Shown here: positions 44,501 to 56,728 of the stretch, piece by piece
Layout: every line of letters begins with the position of its first letter
How positions within the stretch are numbered: position 1 is the stretch's first letter
Origin: Spirodela intermedia
Taxonomy: Eukaryota > Streptophyta > Magnoliopsida > Alismatales > Araceae
Assembly: GCA_902729315.2 (NCBI GenBank)
Contig: LR746267.1
Coordinates: 1,603,501 to 1,667,500 of the forward strand
Direction: 5' to 3'
DNA length: 64,000 bases
Made by a program: the position numbers and the translations under genes
Notes under the pieces: generated by a model
Databases searched by the model: none
What the model was told of the DNA's origin: nothing
What the model saw: the letters and a program-made list of their open reading frames with translations, nothing else

Positions 44501-44984
44501 CTTCTAAAAATGTATTATATCAATACTTTTTTATATAAACTTATATTGAATTAAATAAAATTTTATTTTCAAGGGAGGAACAAAATATAGAAGTGTATGG
44601 AGTTAATGAAGCATTGATACTAGCCACCAATTGAAGCATTGTCTCTAGCCACTAAAGAGAAAGGGTTTTCTATGCCATTAATTTCGTCTCTCACTCTTTC
44701 TCTCTCCTCAAGCTCTCTTTTAATAGTAGTACTACAAAGGGGGCTAGACTGGTTTTATACTTGAAACCAGTCTTAATCAAAGACATAAAGGTGGAATGAG
44801 GTCTGGACAGACCTCTCTTAAAAAGGGTTGACCAAGTTACATTCACAAATCTTCACTTTGACTTGGTCAATGTGAACTTCTTCAAAACTTCATATTGAAA
44901 ACTTCATAAGCTCATCATGGGTGCAATAGAAAATAAAAATGTTATATCTTCTCCAAGCAAGAGGTTAATTTCAAGTGCTATGAA
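44501..44984. other. AT-rich spacer, possible LTR sequence
   Basis: No gene. On the minus strand a 'gtataaaaccag' element near 44750 suggests LTR promoter sequence. Unproven. Confidence 0.3.
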
Positions 44985-45247
44985 CTTTGATTAGGTATCA
45001 AAATTCATTTTTATGCTTAAGTATCAACACCCAAACTTTTCAGAAAACAATCATCAATAAATGATAGAAAATATTGAGCACCTCTTTTTGAAGGGACACA
45101 AGGACCACAAAGATCAGAGTAGACATAATTAAGAGTACTTTTCATCTTGTGAATTTTTATTCAGAAGCTCACTTTGTTATGATTTCTTAAGATGTAATGT
45201 TCACAAAATTCAACTTTACTAGTACTTTATCCACAAAGTAAGCCTCT
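44985..45247 (-). pseudogene. Ty1/copia GAG-pre-integrase and integrase start
   Basis: Minus strand across frame breaks: KVEFCEHYIL and RNHNKVSF (zinc-knuckle end of the pre-integrase domain), then YVYSDLCGPCVPSKRGAQYF, LSFIDDCF and KVWVLILKHKNEF, which is the integrase core start with its first two catalytic Asp regions. Stops present. Dead. Confidence 0.75.
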
Positions 45248-45759
45248 CTTGGTCAATAAATTGATTCCTTTTGATGGGGTCAGTGGCCCAAGCATCCATA
45301 GATGCGATGGGTCTCAATTGGGTTTTAACATGGATGCAGATTCTATTCAGCCCAATTTAGACCAAGGAATGGCTAACCCGAGAAGGGATATGCGCCTGGA
45401 CAAGACCCATTTTCAAAGGAAAGGATGGGCCCAAGAGAAAAGAATCTCCTCCCCTTCCTTTTCTCTCTCTCCCAACCAACTTTTTATAACACTTGTAGGG
45501 GAGGCATCCATAATACCCAGGCAACCTTTCGGAGTGTGACTCATGGGATTGAAGACGAGCATCCAGCCCTTGATCAAAGAAGAAAATTATAAGGATTAGA
45601 GGATTCCACGAGGCATTCATTGAGAGGGTCAAAAGCATTCATTCGGAGGGTCAAAGATGCTAAGGCAGTCAACTAGGAGCTATCAACCACCCAACTTCTA
45701 TGTGAAACTTTTCATCTCTCTCATAAATACCCCTAAATTCATTTATTAAAAGGGAGATT
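45248..45759. other. Spacer, no supported gene
   Basis: The 96-residue frame at 45249-45539 has no recognisable domain and is bounded by retroelement remnants. A 'ctcataaatacccc' element near 45720 could be an LTR TATA. Confidence 0.3.
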
Positions 45760-46753
45760 TCATGTATTACCTAACTTCTGTATGTCAACATTACGCATGG
45801 TATCCGCTGAGTTGGCCGTGTCTCCAGGATAGTGCAGAAAGAGTCGCCTCCTTCCGTCAGCTTCCAACCGACGTAGACGGTTTTTACGGGAAAAAGATCC
45901 TTCTGAATACCCTAGAACGACGTAGGGGCGACAGGCAAAAGTGTAGATGTGGATAATGTTTTGCCGCTCGCGGTCAACCACCTGTCGTTTCACGGATGTT
46001 GCCGCCCGGGAGTAAACTCTGAAGGCTACGCGGTAACGAGCCGCGAATCATTTCACGGATTGGTGTTGACGAGATACTTCGGGTATGGCATTCTTTAAAC
46101 ATGGTTAGGATGAAGTTAATAGCCAATTAATACGGGTCCTTGCACCCGGAATGAAAGTTCGTGCTTATTTATTCCCGTTTTGTGGACATAACAGTAGATA
46201 CAGACGTAAATATTTTCGATAAGAACTTTCCAAATAGAAACCAGGCTATAGGCTGAGATAGATAGTAGAGACGAGGACAGAGCTACTATTGGTCATATAT
46301 CTCGTCTCAGATCATCGATCACGCGCGATCTTCACGCCATATTCGAACTGTGAACTGCAGGGGACGGCACACAGCGCAGCACTGCTGAAGCGGCAGATCT
46401 TGTAAGGTCAAAACAAAACAGGATTACTCAACAATTATTACACTACGAAATCATCCGTGCGTGAACAGATATCTGGCAGATCACAACAAGTGGCTAAGTA
46501 AAAAAAGGACAAGTGGATGCAAGGATTAGAAGGTAATAATGAACGACTTAAATGAGCGGCGTGCCATGCATTCAAATCCCTATCGGCTTCGTATCTTCTT
46601 GGTGATGGGATCAGAGGAGAAGGTTGACGTCTATCACTGATGGCAGAATATACAAAATAATCCGTTGACAATTGCGACGACACGCGTAGTTCTTTCTGTC
46701 CCATCCAACTACTTACAGTAAATTTCACGGGTCGGGCCCAGGGCACTACTAAC

Positions 46754-46760
46754 TATAAAT
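46754..46760 (+). promoter_or_regulatory. TATA box, C gene at 46854
   Basis: TATAAAT, 94 bases upstream of the start codon. In the inverted duplicate this site is damaged (see 62330-62342). Confidence 0.7.
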
Positions 46761-46853
46761 AGAACTTTATCAAACGGCTACAAGCAACCCCCTTCCCCTC
46801 TGACGTGCCCCAAAGCTCATATTCTCAGGTCCTCCCGTTGCCTCCTATAGGAT

Positions 46854-47171
46854 ATGGCAACCGCCTGCAAGACTTCGGTTGCAGCGGCAGCTGCCGTTCT
46901 CCTGTTGCTCATCGCAGTCGCCGTTGCCCCGGTCTCAGCCAGCAATTTAACGGCTTACTCGGTAGTCGGCTGCACTGGGAACAATATAACTTGGGGATGT
47001 GGCTGTTACAACTTCACAGGCTACAAGGGAGGCTACTTCTTCAACTACACGGCGGGCCAGGTCGGCCTGTTCTACTTTAACACAGGCTGCCGTGGCCTCT
47101 ACATTCCCGTCTTCTTTCGCGTTCGCTACTGTTGGTTCCACATCTTTAACAGCGTTAAGATACTATGCTAA
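46854..47171 (+). CDS. MiAMP1-like secreted peptide, subfamily C (no acidic residues)
   Basis: 105 residues, intronless. Signal peptide residues 1-29 (MATACKTS, Ala/Leu core, PVSA). The mature part of 76 residues begins SNLTAYSVVGC, with the GCGC pair, GYKGGYFFNYTAGQ centre and CWFHIFNSVKILC end. Six cysteines. I count five basic and no acidic residues, and a large number of Phe and Tyr, so this is the most divergent intact member. The match to the family rests on cysteine spacing, the GGY(F)F..TAGQ strand and the NSVKI.C end. The sequence NIT is a possible N-glycosylation site in the mature part. AATAAA at 47266-47271. Function as an antifungal peptide is inferred. Confidence 0.88.
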   Translation: MATACKTSVAAAAAVLLLLIAVAVAPVSASNLTAYSVVGCTGNNITWGCGCYNFTGYKGGYFFNYTAGQVGLFYFNTGCRGLYIPVFFRVRYCWFHIFNSVKILC

Positions 47172-47441
47172 GCGTGATCTTGTTCTGTGTGTCCTATCCA
47201 CTAATCTGACTTCGAGTTAGTGGTCTTATCGTGTACTTAAAGAACCCCATAAATACATCCTATGAAATAAAGGATCACGGCAGCCGTCTACTGTTAAATT
47301 AACATAGTTTCTGTCCTCATGAACAGACTACAGGCGTGTTTGCCTCATTCCAGGGATCGGTTTTGCGTAGTGCTTTTGAGCAATATCACTCGATTGCTTT
47401 CGACGAAACACGATTGACCTGACCTCTTGGCTGGCCAAGAT

Positions 47442-47463
47442 GATCTGGTGGGCTCACCAGATC
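47442..47463. repeat. Palindromic hairpin sequence in the C 3' flank
   Basis: Arms GATCTGGTG and CACCAGATC around a four-base loop. Preserved at 61641-61661 in the inverted duplicate with complementary changes in the centre. It lies in a stretch of about 240 bases that is absent from the C flanks at 8.5 and 9.2 kb, so it may be part of an insertion. Confidence 0.5.
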
Positions 47464-47599
47464 GTACGCGATGTCCAAGGCTTTTTCCTCTTCGGTAAAA
47501 GAAAGCTCACTTTTTTTCTTGGGTTCTATGGGCTTCTCTGGCGAATACCGTCCAAGCATGCTTTTCCGATTTCAAACACAGGCTTTCCCAATGCATCCT

Positions 47600-49270
47600 G
47601 GGAGATGGGCCGCAGTCTGGTTATAAGCTACAGTTATTAGCCTAGATATAAACATTTCCATTCGATCTTTCCCATAATCATAGGTACTGCCATCAAGTTC
47701 ATCAAGCCAACCTAACGTTGACGGAGTTAAGCTCAGACATCTAATGGTTTTATCAATCGAGGTGGCAAGCGGCTACAAGTAAAGAGGTATCAATTGAAGC
47801 ATAGCTTCTACTCATGGATGAAACAAAGATAATAAAGTGAATTTCTTACCAAAGTTGCATCGTTTAATCTTTGATTATAGCGTAACAGATTTCGCAGCAT
47901 AGCCCCTATAAATAGAATAGAATGAAAGTCAATTTGGTATTATAGATTCATGGTTTTTAATTTTGAAATATACTCAATAAATGTCTCTAGGATTGTCCTG
48001 ATGGACGGAGAAATTATCTATCTTACAGAGTCAAATCTTGGCAAGATCGTTTGCCTATCCTCACTCCAACGGTCGTCACCTGGCACCTTGTCACTACGTT
48101 AAATTTGTTTTTGACAATTTTTGAAATCTTCCCTAACTAAAAATAAATTCTAAACGGGTAGTTTTGTGACAAATCTTTCACCATTCTGCTTCTAGTTCAA
48201 GAAATTCTATTTTAATAAAATTGCAATCTAAAACATCTTTACTTAATTGTGCGGGTAACATTGTCCATACGATCTAAACCTTATGTAGACCATTTGAAAC
48301 CTTTTACGATGCTTGTAAAAGTTTCTGTTCGGAGATCGTTATCATTTTCGAAGAAACCAAGCGAACCAATTTTGCCTACAGTAAGCTTATTGCTCATCAT
48401 TTCAGCTTGGGGAAATCAATGATTCTGTCGGAGTCTTTCTATGCTTGTACCTGTTTTATGTGAGGGGGAGTAATTTTACTCTTCTGTACCTGTTGATGAT
48501 CACTCGACTCCACCATCCTGTGGATGCACTTGGTGTTGTTGCCCTTACACGCACATTTCAGAATACATCTTTCGAGAAAATTCGGTATCCAGGCAAGCTT
48601 CAAGATGCTAACGGCATAGCTTTCATGTATGATGAAGGTGGACCCCATGCGTACTTCTCCTCGGTTCACTAAATTAGTTCAATGAATTGTTTACCGTATC
48701 CTCGCGCTAAGGAACAAATGTCGGCCATTTTCCGACGTTGAAATTCCCATTATTTAATGTGGAAAACACTCTGAGCAGGACTCTGAGCTAATTAAGCTTA
48801 ATGGGATTCGTCTAGTTCTCGAATAACCTAACAATCTTAAATCGACACTGAACGGCAGTATATGACACCCAAAAGGAACTGAAGACTCGATGAGTGACCA
48901 ACTTAATTCTGACTGAAGTCTCACGATTTGGGTGACTTCCATTTCATGGGTACAATAAAATGTTCTAAATCGAGCAGACTCCTTAAACGGTGAGATTTGT
49001 TAAGGGCTAATACGTGAGAAGAAACCTAGTTATCTAAAGTTCATAAACGTAAAGAATCTTTGGGACTTTGGGATATTGTTACATGTCCTAAGAACTACCG
49101 TCGAATGGAAGTGGCTAATGCAAAAATAACCTGCCATTCTCCAGATCTCCGCTTTATGAAACTACCGTCGGGGAAGCAACGTGATGTTGATATAATTTAG
49201 TGACAGTCGAAAATTATGTAGAGCGCACTAATAGAAAATCTGGATGCAGCCCACGGATAAAACCCGTCGT
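47600..49270 (+). other. Distal 3' flank of the C unit
   Basis: Bases 47600-47900 are the shared C 3' flank (also 8540-8800 and 9225-9500). Bases 48290-48640 match 6340-6790 and, inverted, 60430-60800. An antisense frame at 48439-48669 (FLERCILKCACK segment) is also open in the inverted copy at 60344-60559. No known domain. Confidence 0.5.
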
Positions 49271-49689
49271 CTAGAACAACGTTGTCATTTTCTAGCTTCA
49301 TGTCGATCAACCATGCAGCATTTCTTCTCTAAAACTGATGACGATTTTCTGTGAATTGTGCCCACTAACGTCGTAAGGAGCGAAGGATCACAAAAATTAC
49401 GTGTAGATACGCATAGTATCCGCTGAATAAGATACTTTAGAACAGTGGCAAGTTTATACGGGAAAACTACCCTGTGAGTAGCATTGTATGATGTAGGTAG
49501 GAGTGACACATGGCGTGTATAACATTTGCCGCTCGTGTCCAACGTACTATCTGTAGACGCTGAATTCAGATGAGAAGGTTAAGCGGGAGCTAGCTGCCTG
49601 TCGTTTCACATATAGCAATCTTCATAAGATTAAAAAAGGAAATCTTGAGGTTCTTCGATTATGACTTGCTTCGAAGGAGTTAGAAGATT

Positions 49690-50020
49690 AGGACAAAGTC
49701 AATATTTTTCGTTCTTACATGAACTTCTGTGCAGACTGACAAATACCTTCGGATGCTGATTTACTCGTGAAGGTAGTTTTGATAACCGTTCGTTTTTATG
49801 CGATGCCAGTAAGAAACCGCGTACAAGTAAACGAACTGGTTTTCCGAAACATAGCCCAACATAGTAGTCCTCAACTGAAAATATAAGAAAAATCATGTAC
49901 TCTGAGCCTACGGCCCAGAAAAGCTTTTCGTCAGTTTCGTCAAGGGAGTTATTGGATGGCATGTTTTAAAAAGCAATCACGAACATTGTTCGTGTACTTG
50001 TAGACGCAGCTCACTAATCC
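49690..50020. other. Sequence related to the window start
   Basis: Bases 49700-49960 resemble 705-900. Both follow a module copy, so the module and this stretch travel together. No family assigned. Confidence 0.4.
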
Positions 50021-50494
50021 GTGACTCATACTTTATTCAACAGATTTCACAAATGCAGTCAACAATCCACATCAATGACTGAAATGGTACATATTCACAG
50101 AACTCCCTGGTGCTTCATGAAATTTGGAAGGAAAGGAAAAAGTAGTAGTAAAGAGATGGCCGAGACAATGAAAACAGTAATTTGTTTCCTGCTTCTAGAT
50201 CAGTTGATAGCAATGGCCATTTGGTCCACCAGTAAGGTTCTAAGAATGTCCGCGATCTTATTTGGACGAACTTCATTCCGAGCGATATCTCAACCGGGTA
50301 AAAGGGTAATGCCCGAACACCCTCAGATTGTCCGAGATTTGTGGCTAAATTCTCGTATATTGCAAAGAGTGGATGATAAATTTATTCCCGTCAATACCAA
50401 TTTGAATCCAATGCAACTTGAATTGACGGACGAGCTTGGTTTCGTAAGATGGAATGGAGGCACACTGAATAGCCCGGCCATTATAATGAACTAA
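50021..50494 (+). CDS. Hypothetical open frame, unrecognised
   Basis: 157 codons from ATG to TAA, the longest non-repetitive frame outside the peptide and retroelement regions. It contains one hydrophobic stretch (VICFLLLDQLIAMAIW, about residues 53-68) and a Pro/Asn-rich C-terminal half (PGKRVMPEHPQIVRDLW). I recognise no domain. No TATA box or related copy is obvious. It could be chance or an old exon. Confidence 0.15.
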   Translation: MTHTLFNRFHKCSQQSTSMTEMVHIHRTPWCFMKFGRKGKSSSKEMAETMKTVICFLLLDQLIAMAIWSTSKVLRMSAILFGRTSFRAISQPGKRVMPEHPQIVRDLWLNSRILQRVDDKFIPVNTNLNPMQLELTDELGFVRWNGGTLNSPAIIMN

Positions 50495-53400
50495 TAATAG
50501 GTGTAGCAAATTTTTGGTTCACCACACTTCACACAAAGAGCTTTGCAATCAGCTGACTTGATCGCCAATATTTTATCACGCAAACTTCTGCAAAGAGCTG
50601 CTGGGTTTCGGAGCATCCTCATTTCTCCCTTTTAATACAGCGAAAATTTGATGCAAACTGCAACACGAGAGAGGGGGAGGGAGAGAGTGGCGATATGCGG
50701 AACACCAGATTTGCGTTCAGGGAAACCAGCTATGCCAACAGTCACACACTGATCAAGCGTCCTTTAAGGAGATCATCTTTTACAGCCCTGCAGCGCCAAC
50801 ACAGCTTTGCACGTCTTAACCCACTGAGATGGCGGTGCTTCCACTCTGTTCTTACTACGGGCTAACAGCCTGTTTTCCTATTCGGCTATAGGAAATATAC
50901 GAGGGAAGAAACCATTCAGTATTCTTATGAAAGTTTCCGGCTCTAAGTAAGAAGAATATACGCTTCCCAATAAGGTAATCAGTGCCAGCTACCTGAAGCG
51001 TAACGGAGCTTTTTTCATTCGATTCCGATTTGGCGGAATTCTAGAAGCTGGTAGGCCTCCGTGTTGCTCAGTTCGAACTTGTGGTAGACTTGTGGCTGTT
51101 GCAAAGACAATAACCATGTCAATCTCACTGCTTATTGATCCTTCACCATTTTTTCTCTACCCCTTTAGTCCGGTTTTTCTCAGCCCCAGTTTATCCCTAT
51201 TAATTTCAAGTTATATTTAATCCCAATAAACAAATCAATTTCAACTTAAATTTAGGCCTAGTAACAAAAGCAATTTCAACCAAAGTTCCAAGCCCAATAA
51301 TCAAACTAATTTTAACTTAAGCTAAATAATCATATCAACTTAATTAAAATGAGACCCAACAATTGCGTCAATTAAATTTCTTTTAAACTGAAATGAATGA
51401 AAAATGATAAAAAACTTCTAAGCTTTTATTAATTTTTAATTTTTGAAATATGGATTATCAAGTTATTATAACATCTTAAAAAAAACTAGAAATATTTATG
51501 ACTGTCATACAAATAAAGTTTGAAATTAACACCGACTTATGAGACTTTAATGGTCCCATATGTTGTGATGATTATTAAAATGCTGATCAGATGCAAACAA
51601 TTTCACCCCTTCACGATTATGAGAGAAAAATTTAATAGCAGAAATTATAAACATGTAGATCAACATATGAATACTTTGTTACACGTTTCTCCATCTCAGT
51701 TTAATATTGAATATATCATCTTTGATTAATTTCTCCCCTTAAGTCTATTTACATTTATATGTTTTCTTGAAAATTGTTTTATATCATCTAGTTCCTGCAT
51801 GTTTAGCTTGAAACTAAAAAAGTATGGATCTAAGGATCATAGATTGTGAATTTCATTTGTCAGCCATAGAATGAATATGAATTTCAAGATTGTATTTCCA
51901 TGAGTAACGTTCTAGGAAGTTTCTAAAGAATTTCATTGATAGAATGCAAAAGGAGTTTTCATTAAAAAAGGTTTGAATAGAGTCTAAATAGTTGGATAAT
52001 AATTCTAAATTAAAAGTATTATCCCAATAAATTTTCATAATGCAAATACAGTTGCAAGAGTGTTGGAACAGTAAGATTGGGTTTCGAGGATTTTTTGATT
52101 TTTTGATTTATGCTCGACCAATGTGTATTTGATGTTGACTGTGTCAACAGGTGTAACTCGTTAGATCTCTCAACTTTCTCTCACCATGAGCTCTAGGATC
52201 AACTAGTTTGCTCATCACCCAGCAACTTCTAGTCGCAAAGGGAAATTCCCTCCAAGATTTACTAATTCCCTCAAAATTTACACACAGACATTCAACGGCT
52301 CAACATCCCAAGCACCTAAAGTTTGTCTCCTCAAAGACTCAGCCCCTCCAAGGTCAAATATGATTATCAACACTTCATGCCTTCACCCAAACCCTTCTTA
52401 CATTAACACCCAATCACCTTAGGCCTAATGGAGAGTAAGAATGGTGTTGATTATTTCACCAAAATTAGCTGGAGAAGTGTATGTACCTTTCTTGCATGTC
52501 ATTGATACATACAGCCAGAAGAGATTTATTGTATTGCATGAATCTTTATTTTTTTAATGAACCTCTAATACATAAAACTTCTTCCATAAGTCAGCCTTCT
52601 TCCTTTAATAGATTTCTGATTTTACCAGATCTCCTACGTTTGAGAACCTTGCTCGAAAACTTCTATTTTTCTGTGAAGCCCAATACTGATCTTTGAATCA
52701 TCCAAGGTTTGAACATCCTCAATCTTTCTTCCTTTCTCGTTCAAATTTGAGCAAAAGTGTCCTAACTTGACAAAAAATAGTTGAATGCTGACGTTGGATC
52801 TGAATCACTTAGTTTACTTTTACCTTTTATCCATGTACATAGTGATGTGTCACTATCAAGATGTTCTGTTTGAAAGTTGAATATCTCTTTCATTTTCTCC
52901 TATTTTTGATGATTTAATGAAGTTGAGATCATAGGGAACCCCTCTATCATCATTATGAAACACTAATCATTACATAATATACGATAAATATTTATAATCA
53001 AACATAACAGAATTCGTATGCTTTGACTATACCAATTAATCATATACATATCATTTAATTTAAAATAATTCTTCAGACGATATCATTTATTGAATAAATG
53101 TTCATAACGTGAAGAATGAATTAATCTCAAGCACGGATAAATGTAAATATCATTTTTTATATTTATGGTTTGATCGTTAGTGATAAGCCTATATAATAGA
53201 TCAAAATATTTTATATATTGACCACGTGAATGAATGTATCTAATGTTTGGGACATTTCTGTCCCATATACAAATAAATATAAATATTCAATGATAACTTC
53301 ACTAATAACTTTTTTCATCATTATCAAAACCCTAGACATTAACAAAGAGGATTCAAATTGGATAGATGACTTTCTTCAATGGGTAACAAATGGCGAGATC

Positions 53401-53869
53401 CTTGGCTTGTTGCCCATTTTCCCTTTAGGTTTTTTCCTCTTCTCTACCGTCAGCATTTTACCTTTTGCTTTTTACTTTAGGCTTTTTGTCTTGCTTTTTT
53501 TAATTATCATACAATACTATAATCAGTTTGCTCGAATGTGAAAACTCAGTGCTGATAAGGAAGGATGAAATTCACTTCAAGATGAAGTGGTCTTCATGAA
53601 CATAAAGCAACATGTATTCTGATAATACTCATCAGAATCAATATCATCTAAAACCAGCTGAAGTGTCAGCGTAGAATATTCACTTTCTAGGGTAGATGCA
53701 TTCATCTGTTCTCATCTAGTCAAGTAAACAATATAGTGGTCACTCAAAATTAACTACTATGCAATTTACCAATTTTTTATTTTTTTCACTAAAATGGAAC
53801 ATAAAAATGAAAAATAAAAAAATTAGTATTATTAAGAGATCATATCATAGTAAGAAAAAACATACTTTT
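50495..53869. other. AT-rich spacer, no supported gene
   Basis: A short (ga)n run near 50670. The 103-residue hydrophobic frame at 53230-53541 has no motif. Nothing else supportable in this stretch. Confidence 0.45.
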
Positions 53870-54120
53870 GAGAATGAATCATCATAGATCAAAGTTGAAG
53901 ATTCTTATTTCATTTCATCAAGAGTTGGACCCATTCTAAAAATAGCAGTAGAGTAAAGAAAATATCATCTAACTAATTCCTTAAATGAATTATATACATT
54001 TCAAAGTCAGTTATATGATCATGGTCTTGAATAAATGTCTCATCCTTCAGGTATTTAACTTGTAGTTCATGAAAGAAATGTTACTCAGTCATCATTCTTA
54101 TGTCAAGTTCTTTATACATC
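53870..54120. repeat. Dispersed AT-rich repeat, pair of 42560-42810
   Basis: See the pair. Non-coding. Confidence 0.4.
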
Positions 54121-54299
54121 TTCATATTTATTAATTCAAAAATAATATAATTTAATGATTCATATGAGATAGTCATTTTCCTTCCTAAGATTTGATGTGT
54201 CAATACACTGCTTAAAAACTTATCATAAATTAAACAAAAGTTAAAATTCTCATAACATGGACAAGGTAAAAAGTTTTACTGAACTGGTTGAAATTGTTA

Positions 54300-55068
54300 A
54301 CTATAGATTTATTAGCTGTTGGTTCATTCACACGTTACCAGTGAGTTACTTGTAATTGATTGTGGTTTCCCCATATGAGGAGCCATAGAAGTGTCCTGTA
54401 AGCTATAAATTATGAAAAATTGCGATGACCTTTTCACACATGATTGCCAGTCTGTGTTAGGGGGATAAAAAAACCAGAACTTCTCTTTTAACTCTGAAAG
54501 AAGGCCTTAACTGACCTATGAGCAACTGTTTACATGCGACCATTGTGGCCAAATTGAAGCCTTTTTGAGCAATATGTATATGAAACAAAAATTAATATGA
54601 GTTTATTTTGGATACCTTATGGTGTCGACAAAAATAATTGACCTAATTACTGGCGTATTTGGTGATACCGTATGCAGATGCTATGATTTTTATCATTTCG
54701 AACCTGTGAGTTAGTAGAAAACAAAAATTACCCGTTAAAGAAAACTGTAGTTAAACAGTGGATATGAAGTACGATGTGTCTGTGTTTTGCATAAGTTGTG
54801 ACTAAGTAGTTACAGCTCGCTGGACGTTATGAAAGAGAGTCGAAAGTTGCAACTGATGAGAAAAAATCACAATATCTCTTTTTGACTGTCCCGACATGGC
54901 CTCAACCTTTCAACGGCGTAAGGACACCCACAGACCCAATCTCCAAGCCTAACTTCCGGATTAGCCAAGAAGGGACACGGATAATGGTGGAACTTTCCGG
55001 GAGGCTGTTTCTGCTTCGCCGCACCTGCCCGCATCCATGCTCAGCTTCTGTATGCATATGTGGGCATC

Positions 55069-55070
<2 letters not shown>
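54300..55070. repeat. Dispersed repeat, pair of 18470-19200
   Basis: Aligned blocks in the same order as at 18.5-19.2 kb. This copy ends directly at the GA tract. Confidence 0.5.
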
Positions 55071-55072
<2 letters not shown>

Positions 55073-55127
<55 letters not shown>

Positions 55128-55140
55128 GAGAGACAGACAG
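55073..55140. repeat. (GA)n microsatellite
   Basis: About 60 bases of GA repeats followed by two gacagacag units. The Arg/Glu-rich frames across it are artefacts. Confidence 0.9.
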
Positions 55141-55149
55141 ACAGAGAGG

Positions 55150-55320
55150 GAGCGTGGGAGAGAAAACGAGAGACACCGCTAATATCCGCGCTTCGATCAT
55201 AGCACGAGATGATTATATACGGCACAGTCAGTAGGATGCCTCGATCGTACGGTCCAAGGTCCGCTCTTATCTCATACAATGGTATTCGTTTATCCACTCG
55301 ATAATCATACAATGTTGAAG
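55150..55320 (-). other. Orphan A-subfamily 3' flank
   Basis: 'caccgctaatatccgcgc', 'agcacgagatgatt' and 'ttatccactcgataatc' match the A 3' flanks at 2171-2360 and 11735-11930, with the GA tract on the same side. No A coding sequence follows at 55320, so the gene has been lost. Confidence 0.55.
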
Positions 55321-55584
55321 CATTTCTTGGAATTGAAATATCCTACTGGAGAAAATATGAAGGGACTTCACTTATCCGAACCGAACGTTAGCGGCTTAAG
55401 CTAAGCCTATCACGAGCAGCGTCGCTGCCTGCATCCCTACTCACCTGGTCCATGCACATTGCTCTCTTCAGAAGATTGGCCGCCTATCCTAGATCTTCCC
55501 ATTTCCAAGAAGATCCCGGGGTCGATCCGGTTTAGTATCAAGGTGATTCTCTTTCTGTTCCTATATATATGGGTCCGTGCAGCA

Positions 55585-55810
55585 ATGTTTATCTCCCAAC
55601 ACAAATATATCATGGACCTTTTGAAGGAGACAAACATAAGTAGTTGTGGACCATCTAATACTCCCATGGATGCCAATATAAAACCTGGAAATGTGGAAGA
55701 ATCCAATAGAGTAGACCAAGAGATTTATTAATGGTTGACTAGATGATTAATCTACATTTCATACGCACAATCGAACATTGTCAATTTATGCATAACCCTA
55801 AGTAAACAAC
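55585..55810 (+). pseudogene. Ty1/copia RT C-terminal fragment
   Basis: Reads [20 protein letters not shown], then [15 protein letters not shown] and, after stops, YISYAQSNIV. This is the conserved end of copia reverse transcriptase before RNase H. No LTR seen. Confidence 0.8.
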
Positions 55811-56728
55811 TGTGACGGCGGCCAGGGGCAAGCTGCGACTTTGGCTTCAAAACGTTTTTTTCTCGTTACTGTTCATCTGTATCCAACAAAGGTTCTGCCC
55901 TGGGATTCATGACGACTGTCAGGAAGTTTGCTAACTTAACTTTAGTTTCTGCGAGATAATGGAATTTCCATTGTGTCTTCTCTTGTATCTTCTTCCATCG
56001 CCATCACACCTATATCTGCATGTTATTGCAATAAATCGTTCGCAGCTCCATTATAATTTTTCATGTAATGGGATCTTCTTTCCTTTCTGAATCGAAAGAA
56101 ATAATTACGCACTATATTTAATGCTCCTTTTTTATTTCGAAACTAAATGATTTCTCGGGTTCAGCAATCCGCGAGAAGAAGAATCAACTAGACTGCATTT
56201 CAGTTTGCCGACTATAAGTTGTGGTAAGGGACAATTGGTGTCACTTGAATGATGCAAACAAATCTTGGTGTCCTTTCACGAATCAAAAGTTGCTCAATAA
56301 ACCAACTCAACTAGTGTAATCGTTGATGAATAGAAAGATAGGACTACGTTGTGGAGGCCACCAAAGAAGGAATAGCAACTGTGGTTGCTGGCTTGGTCAC
56401 CATGGTAGTGCCTGTTTCCAATCGACGTGTTGAATACATTTAACTTAAACTGGCTGTACATTTTTTATCTCTCAGAAAATTTGCTGATCCAGTCAAATTT
56501 CGATGGACTAGAACGAAAGTTTGTATAGGAGTGAACACCTCAAACTTGAATAAGAGGTAGACGTAATTATTTCTTCCATTCATTTATTATTACTGGCCAA
56601 GCAGTACACATAGAGTGCGCAACGTACAACTTTATACTGCCCTTTTGATTCAGTTGCCCGAACAGTAGCCGAAACCGCCGTTTATTGTGGAATCTTCAGT
56701 ACACACACTGTTGCGAAGAAGGGCACGC
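55811..56728. other. Spacer and 3' flank of the gene at 56729
   Basis: AATAAA on the minus strand at 56681-56686. Otherwise nothing recognised. Confidence 0.45.

Larger units (their letters stand above)
45760..49690 (+). repeat. Inverted segmental duplication, left arm (subfamily C unit)
   Basis: Aligns in inverted orientation with 59140-63430: module at the outer end (45780-46110), promoter, C gene, 3' flank, then a second module copy (49290-49690). The arms are separated by 9.4 kb. Confidence 0.7.

Noticed and set aside
53230-53541. 103-codon hydrophobic frame
   Set aside because: AT-rich DNA yields Phe/Leu/Ile-rich frames by chance. There is no promoter signal, paralogue or motif.
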